NCBI RefSeq assembly: GCF_000315625.1
Contig: NW_005434424.1
Coordinates: 1 to 45,633, forward strand
Direction of reading: 5' to 3'
Source of the DNA: Guillardia theta CCMP2712
Lineage: Eukaryota > Cryptophyceae > Pyrenomonadales > Geminigeraceae
Length of the DNA: 45,633 bases
Shown here: positions 39,769 to 45,633 of the stretch, piece by piece
Position numbering within the stretch: position 1 is the first letter of the stretch
How the letters are laid out: each line of letters starts with the position of its first letter
Translations under genes and position numbers: made by a program
Notes under the pieces: generated by a model
Database searches by the model: none
What the model was told of the DNA's origin: nothing
The model's input: only the letters and a program-made list of their open reading frames with translations

Positions 39769-40453
39769 ATGCTCAGCAAGCTGTTTCACAACCTCGACTA
39801 CAAGTCTGGATGTGAGTGCTAAGAGACGAGAACACATGCCGTCTTACTGCTTACATGTGCTGTGATGTTGCTCTGCCGCTGTTGTTGTGTTATGATCTTG
39901 CACTGTTGTTGTGTTACATGTGTGTTGTTGCTCAGTTACAAGTGTAATGACCTTGATCTGCTGTTTTTGTGTGCTGTTGTGCTGTTGTGCTGTTGTGCTG
40001 TGTTGAGAAGAGAGGCAAGTGGTAAGTGCAGGCGGTTTTGTGTCCTGAAGATCCATGGTTGTGGTTGATTCGTCAATGAATTGCAAGGGTCTATCGAGTA
40101 GAGGTTGTTTTGTGTCGGTGGAGAGTTTGTGTTGACAGTGCACAGCCTCTTATAGTTGTTGTACAATTTGAACCAGTCTTTGATGACATGCAGGGATAGC
40201 AAATGTATATCCTGCTTTGTTTAGTTTGCAATCCACGTGGAACAGTGTCTATGTGCAACGACTCGTTTATCTGATGAGGTGTTGTTTGGTCGTCTCGTAT
40301 TTTGATCGTCGAAAGCGCATGTTGCCTGACTTGGACGCAGATGCGAAGGGATACACCAGGGGCTTCCAGGCTTCCATTGGCTACAAGAAGGGGTTTGCGG
40401 CTGGCGAGAAACTTGCGCGAGAACAGGCGGCTCAGATGAATGCCCAGAAGTAA
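39769..40453 (+). CDS. Hypothetical 100-residue protein, two exons
   Basis: Exon 1 is 39769-39811 (MLSKLFHNLDYKSG) and exon 2 is 40194-40453; phase closes and the total is 303 nt including TAA. Exon 2 begins with a hydrophobic, possibly membrane-interacting part (IANVYPALFSLQ, YLMRCCLVVSYF). It ends with a basic, repeat-like helix region (KGYTRGFQASIGYKKGFAAG, EKLAREQAAQM) in which GY/GF-x-KG units recur. No family recognised. The intron is 382 nt, long for this region, and is filled with TGTTGTG/GCTGTTGTG repeats. A GGGTAGGGT motif lies just upstream at 39737-39744. The C-terminal exon is more convincing than the first. Confidence 0.68.
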
Positions 40454-40996
40454 ATCTGGTTGGGCATTATATTCACTCTCGGAGGGAGACTGTTGTGTGC
40501 AGTGATGGTGCTGAGAGTAACTTGTAGTTAGATTTGTTTTTGCGTATGTGATTGGTGGTTGTTCGTGAGATCGTTTTCATTGAAGAAAATGGTTCTTGCA
40601 TTCAGTTTCAATTTTGACGAATCATCAGGCTATGATGTCATATGTTGAGAGTGATTTCAGTTCTAGACATAAGTGAGTCGCCTCTTTTTGTGACAAAGAC
40701 ATAAGGATGTTTTTGTTTTTTGATCAAGAGGATAGAATGAGATTAGAGGAGTGATGTATCAAGAGAAATCATGGTCAATTCCGTTCCAGGGCATGGGCGG
40801 GAGAACACATCCTCAGTTCCATTCTTGAAGGTGGGGGCAAGAAGGAAGGGACGGGTGTATTGGAATCTTCCAGACGCAAGTATACAGACGGCACAAGATT
40901 CCAGCAGCACATCACCTCTGCGATGCTGCAAATATCACAACTAGATGCTTCAAGAGGGGACAGGATTCCCTCCATCCCCGTCCATCTTGATGTTGC
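40454..40996. other. Gap between convergent genes
   Basis: T-rich and AT-richer than its surroundings around 40540-40730. Nothing gene-like with splice support; it probably contains both 3' untranslated regions. Confidence 0.5.
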
Positions 40997-42853
40997 TCAG
41001 AACAAGGCTGTACAGCCGTAGTTCTTCCTTTCCACGTACTCGGGAACATGGTAGAAGAACTGCAGTATCTCCCGCTGGGTCCCTTGGCTCTTGTTCGCCA
41101 TCCCCCTGTGCCTGCGAGAGCGATTAGTGACAATGATAGAGACCGTATTTGTTCAGTCACAGAAGCCTGTAGTCGTAGACGACTGCACCGCCAGCCCCCA
41201 CGATTCCGTCAACTGGCAGAGGTTTTCAGCATGCACAATTGATGTTCGATCAGTCACCTGCGCAGCCCAGCACAGGAGCAGCTGAGCCGAACCCAGCGAG
41301 GCCAGCCTCTCGATGCGAGCCGGGCCAGAACTGGGATGGGATGTTATATTAGATAGGGTATGCCCCGATGAAGGTGACCTGAGTGAATCCGACGAGCTCG
41401 TCAAGATCAATGAGAGCAAGGAAGACGCAGAAAGCATAAGGGGAGGATGCGGACTGAATGGGAGGAACGCTTCAGCGTCGGAGCAAGTCGAGCATAGCAA
41501 CGCCGATTTACGCTAGGAAGGTTCTTCTGAGATGATACAATAAGATGAGGCCCATCGGAATGCCAGTCCTACATCGAACAGTGAGACCATTCAAGAGCGT
41601 GTGCGTGCCCAATAGAAAAGACCGAGGAGCAGATAAGGAAGCGGTGGGGAGAAGGGAGTCATTGGTTTGACCTGATCGTCCGCCCCAGGCCTCGAGTAGA
41701 TCACGGATATCTGTCCTGAACATTCAAACTTGCTCGTCGACGTGTCGTCAACGAAGCGTACACAGTTCTCACATCACAAATCCAATCCTTGCCGATAGCG
41801 CTTGATATGAATTCCGTCCACGGTCCTGTCGGATCAACATGAGAGGTTCATCACCTCAAGCTCCACGCATGCTGCACCAGAGCGGGACAGCTCGAAGATA
41901 GGTGCAAAGGTCTCCCCTTGCTCAAGGAGAAGGTCAAACCTCTGTGCTCCTCGCGAGCTCCTGCGAAACCGAGTTCGAATGGGCGGAGTGTGTGGGGGGG
42001 CGGGGGCGAGGAGGAACCAATTTCCTCACATTTCCTTGAATGCGAACAGATCTTGTCCTATACTGATCGACGGATGGTTCCTTCTGAGATTGCTTTCAGC
42101 CTCCTATGCGCTCATCAATCCCTGCCCCAGCATCCTCTATCCCCACGGAGCACCTCGATCCTCTTGAGAACGATTCGCTTCAAGTCTCCAACCCGATCAG
42201 CAGGGACGGCATCCTTGAGAACCAACATCCCGTTATCGTGCAGATGCTGCAGACACACATCGGAAGGCGTCTCTCTGGTTGCTGCAAAATTCTACTCGCG
42301 CCTTCATCACTTGGAGAGCTCAACGCTGATCTGATCTCACCTCGACTTTTCCGTCTCTCAGTGGGATTTCGCAAGGAGCTGTCAACCAAACTTCCGCCTC
42401 ATTGAAAAACGCACAACCATCTTCGGCCTTCAAGCTGCAGACATGCTCTATGATCTGTCTCTCAACCTCATCCGTGTACTCTGGGACCCGAATGGAAGCA
42501 GAGGCAAGGACCGTGAAGTTTGCGTCCTCCTCCTCACACCTGCCCTTCCACCTTTGAGCAAGACCGCAGCATTGTCAGGTTCGCATTCCCCACCTTCTCT
42601 TTGAGCTTTTCCATTGCAAGTCCAACTCAGGAAGCTTCAGGGCAAACAGCCTATCCACAAGAGCTGTGCTTTCATGTTCAGAGCAAGAGCAGCAAACAAG
42701 AGTCCATATCAGACCATCATTGGCTGATTTTTACTTACATGATCTGCCAAACTTTGCTTCTCCATCTTCCGCTCTGTCCTCCTCCTCCTCCTCCTTCTCC
42801 TCCTCCTCCTCCCTCGGGGCAACTGCCACCACCACATGCGTCCTCCCGGCCAT
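40997..42853 (-). CDS. Phytanoyl-CoA dioxygenase (PhyH)-like Fe(II)/2-oxoglutarate oxygenase, 384 residues
   Basis: Thirteen exons close in phase: 42853-42739, 42664-42594, 42532-42341, 42291-42154, 42103-42030, 41960-41878, 41825-41773, 41728-41672, 41568-41512, 41453-41379, 41330-41258, 41212-41161 and 41111-40997. Most introns are 42-74 nt; the longest is 103 nt. The start MAGRTHVVVAVAPR is followed by a Glu-rich run. The catalytic domain opens with HLHDNGMLVLKDAVPADRVG. It holds the PhyH signature YSRPGADDQ-DWHSDGPHL with metal ligands H264 and D266, then YAFCVFLALIDLDEL, GFTQFWPGSH, DYRLLHRGMAN with distal ligand H348, and R360 (QREILQF) as the likely 2-oxoglutarate anchor. The end is YVERKNYG-CTALF. 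All active-site residues expected of the family are present, so it should be active; the substrate is unknown. Residues 1-120 are an extension of unknown role. Confidence 0.96.
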
Positions 42854-43284
42854 CCCCGATAGCTCCCAAAGTTTGAAAGTTTAAACTTTGCTGTGCAACT
42901 TTGAGGTTCCGAAACTTCCGGTTTCCCACCTATGTTTCAGAAGTTCCCCCTGGTAGGAAACGACCAGATCCGCCTCAGAGACTCCAGTACCCCTACTTTA
43001 CAGGTATAAAACATGGGTAGTATTTCAATTTCAACATAGCTACACCGAGCACCACAGCTAGTAACATTCTTTGTATTGGTCGGAATGGTGAACGGAACTT
43101 ATGCTGGTGCAAGCTATGGCAGGGCGACAGGGCGTGGTTGAGCGCATGCACAGGTTGAAAGGGAGGGCAGGGTGTAGAGCAACAGGAGAAGTTCTGGTGC
43201 TGTGATCTCAGAGGAAACGAGCTCCAGTGGTGGTTTTGTCCCAGCCTTGTTGTTGATTATTTCACTACCCAATCCGCTCCCTAG
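42854..43284. promoter_or_regulatory. Divergent intergenic region with palindrome and TATA-like box
   Basis: Separates the PhyH-like gene (minus) from the FHA-RING gene (plus). It contains an AAAGTTTAAACTTT palindrome with flanking AAAGTTTG near 42866-42893, and a TATAAAA at about 43004-43010, about 275 nt before the FHA-RING start codon. Promoter function is inference. Confidence 0.4.
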
Positions 43285-45147
43285 ATGTCTGAGCAGGAGG
43301 AGTCGGTGATACATATTGTATTCGATGATGGGAAGGTGTTCCAGATCAAGAAAGAGAAGGTATCCATCGGGAGGATCTCTTCCAACGACATCGCCATCCC
43401 CGGGAATCGGCACGTCAGCAAGCATCACTGTGTGTTGTCCAGTAGAGGACCGGGAGGAGAGGATGCCAGCGAGGATCCCGCTCCTGATGAGCAGTCTTCC
43501 TCGAGGAGGAGGAAGAGACCAAGAATGGCGGAAGATGGTGGCCGGAGTGAAGCAGGAGAAGGTGGAGCGGGAGGGAGGGTATTGTGGATTGAGGATACAT
43601 CGACCAACGGAACTATCGTGAACGGAAGGGCTCTGAAGAGTGAGAGGATGAAGATAGATGGCGATTCAGTGATTGAGCTAGATCCACACAACCCTTCATG
43701 CACTTTCCGGGCCTCGCTCAAGCAAGTTCCCGAGGTGATAGAAGTGGAGGAGGAGGAGGATGGGGAGGAGACGCAGAGGGTCGACTATCAAGATCTCGGG
43801 GCTGCATTGGAGCCGGAGGGTCGCGAAGAAGACAGCATGAGACAGTCGCTCACATGTGTGATCTGCACTGAGATACTCTTCTTTCCCGTCGCCTTCCTCC
43901 CCTGCATGCACAAGTTCTGTGGCGCATGCGTGTGGAGGAACCAGGAGGCGGCAGGAGAAGGAAGCTACTGTTGCCCGATGTGCCGGCAGGGAGTGACGAG
44001 TGTCATTCGAGACCGGCAGTGCGGGGAGTCGGTCGAGGCTTTCTTGAAGAAGCACCCGTCCCTGAGGAGGGCGAGAGAGGAGGAGGAGGTCAACCGCTAC
44101 TTTTCCTCCTCCTCCACTACCACCTCCTCGTCCTCCGCCATTACCCTCCTCCCCCCCCCCACCTTCTCCCCCCTTCCCTCTCCTCCTTCTCGCGTCCATC
44201 CCGTCTCTCGTTGTTTGTACTGAGGCTTCTTTCATGTCAGGAGTGTGAGAGGATGGCGCGGCAACTGATAGCCAAGTACGCCAGGGGAAGCGAGTCGCTC
44301 GTGCTGGTCGACGAGTATGACGCTGCTCCTGCGACGGAGCCGCTCTGCTACAACTGCAACCATCCTGCTCCAGGTGGACGAGGGACGCGGTAATGGGATG
44401 GGGTACTGACGGATGGGCTGCTGCATGCAGACTCGTTTCGTTGCTTGCCAGGGCGGCACAATCATTCCGTATGCTCTCAGTGCAACGAGTTAATGCCTGA
44501 CAGGCCTGAGGCTGATGAGGTGACATCGATAGCATGCGTTACCCTTGGTATGATGGCATAGAACGAGCAGCGGCCTCCTCTCAAGTGCGAAGGCTGCGAT
44601 CGCCCGTTCTGCGGAGCATACTTCCATTGGATGCAACGGCCGGTGCGTCCTGTGTCGGTGGCTGTGGTGGACATGTTTATTATCGTGATTGCTTCATCTA
44701 TCCTACTCGTCTTTTTGTTGTCTCCTGTCTTCAACTCCTGCTTTCTTCTCCTGCTTTCTTGTTTTGTTTGCCGTGAACTTGCCCTTACCCACAGTTTGGT
44801 ATTTCCCAGGTCCATCAAAATCCAGCAAGGTTAACAACTGACCGCATTGACTTCGTTTCTCTGTTAGAGAGACAGTTTCCTACCCCTCCTCTGCCTCAAC
44901 CATCCTCTCCTCTCCTTGTTTGAACTCACTCCCCGTCCATGCCAGGGACTGTTGTTGGAGGACGTCGTGCAAGCAAGAGACTGCCAACTTCAATCGCCTC
45001 CCTCCTGAGGAGCGAGCGTCCCCATGCCTCCCTTCCCGGCTTTCTCATGCGAGCATGGAGCAGGTCTTCCAATGGAACACGCACGAGCGGGGCATCTTGC
45101 AAGAGATCATGGCGCATCGCGGGTTTGAGCCGACGACATTTTTCCGG
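43285..45147 (+). CDS. CHFR: CHFR-like E3 ubiquitin ligase (FHA + RING + Cys-rich), 3' end beyond resolved exons
   Basis: Exons 43285-44088, 44241-44373, 44431-44519 and 44562-44642 close in phase; a later exon ends at 45147 and the gene may continue past the window. The FHA domain has SIGRISSND (residues 27-35), RHVSKHH (42-48) and DTSTNGTIVNG (104-114). The RING is C3HC4: C191, C194, C207, H209, C212, C215, C230, C233. The following AFLKKHPSLRRA matches CHFR. The Cys-rich part has CYNCNHPAP, SVCSQCNELMPDRPEADE, KCEGCDRPFCGAYFHW and finally THERGILQEIMAHRGF, in the CHFR order. CHFR ubiquitinates mitotic regulators and binds poly-ADP-ribose through a C-terminal PBZ finger, which is not resolved here. 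A 44-residue insertion with a basic RRRKRPR patch interrupts the FHA domain. Confidence 0.94.
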
Positions 45148-45251
45148 TGAGTTGAGAGTGACGTGTACCATTGCCTTCCCCACAATCATCCGTCCTGCTC
45201 CTCCACCACCACCAGTCTTCCTCCTTCCCCTTCCCTCCTTCAGATCGTCCT

Positions 45252-45312
45252 CGCTCCCTCCCTCCCTCCCTCCCTCCCTCCCTCCCTCCCTCCCTCCCTC
45301 CCTCCCTCCCTC
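45252..45312. repeat. (CTCC)n tetranucleotide microsatellite
   Basis: About 15 CTCC units downstream of the exon ending at 45147, followed by further CT-rich sequence to 45490. It is probably intronic. Beyond it an open piece at about 45553-45633 (MSGNSSRFAVPRPPWSTRSR) may be the next exon or another gene cut by the window edge. Confidence 0.85.
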
Positions 45313-45633
45313 GCCGCCCCCCTTTCTTTTTCAACCTGCTCCTCGTTGTCTTTCTATCCTCCTCTTCGTCGTCCCATCGCCAATAGCACGTTGTGCTTTC
45401 CTCTCCCACTTCCTTCTGCCCCTTTTCTTTCGTATCCTCCTCTTCCTCCTCTTCCCTTCACCTCCTCCTCCTCCTCCTCCTCCTCCTCTAGCTCTTCTTA
45501 CAACGCCATCTTGTTGTCTCAACTCACTGGCACTCTCATAGAGAATGTCTGGAAACTCTTCCAGATTTGCCGTTCCCAGACCTCCCTGGTCCACAAGGAG
45601 TAGGAGCGCGACCTTCATTGAGAAGTGCGAGAC

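Overview
The window is eukaryotic nuclear DNA. Genes are split by canonical GT-AG introns, many only 41-61 nt long. They lie on both strands and are separated by GC-rich repeats, and microsatellites are very abundant. No rRNA, intact tRNA, CRISPR array or prokaryotic operon was seen. An RWP-RK factor, an Rh-type ammonium transporter, a phytanoyl-CoA-dioxygenase-like enzyme, a fungal-type zinc-cluster protein and a CHFR-type ubiquitin ligase occur together, which suggests a unicellular alga or other protist. The intron and repeat style would fit a cryptophyte, but that is an inference from memory and not proven by the sequence.

Layout. 1-5200: two minus-strand genes, one with a possible beta-helix fold (800-2017) and one signal-peptide-like acidic protein (2227-5191). 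5200-6790: repeats, including copies of a TTACTCAAAGTTAAGTTA terminal motif and a degenerate tRNA-like sequence. 6788-11240: a small plus gene, a minus helical-repeat gene and a plus helical-repeat gene. 11803-13316: a plus-strand multi-pass protein resembling the TMEM8/myomaker branch of the CREST superfamily. 13570-16140: two minus genes of unknown function. 16240-17000: foldback and terminal-inverted-repeat DNA. 17202-23961: one very fragmented coiled-coil gene. 25011-25927: a compact ankyrin-SH3 gene. 26220-28044 (minus) and 28763-32182 (plus): a divergent pair, a TMEM184/OST-alpha-type membrane protein and an Rh/ammonium transporter. 32578-33240: a small minus gene with an internal TGSF repeat. 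34958-36437: a protein with two tandem Zn2Cys6 clusters. 36988-39565: DNA bounded by inverted copies of the terminal motif and containing an RWP-RK gene. 39769-40453: a 100-residue two-exon gene. 40997-42853: a 13-exon PhyH-like dioxygenase (minus). 43285 to at least 45147: the CHFR-like FHA-RING protein.

Exon models were joined by hand from splice-site phase and protein continuity. Where I give exact exon lists, the phases close. Where I say boundaries are unresolved, only the span and the quoted exons are supported. These genes are not an operon. The only functional grouping visible is the divergent pair of membrane-protein genes around 28 kb.
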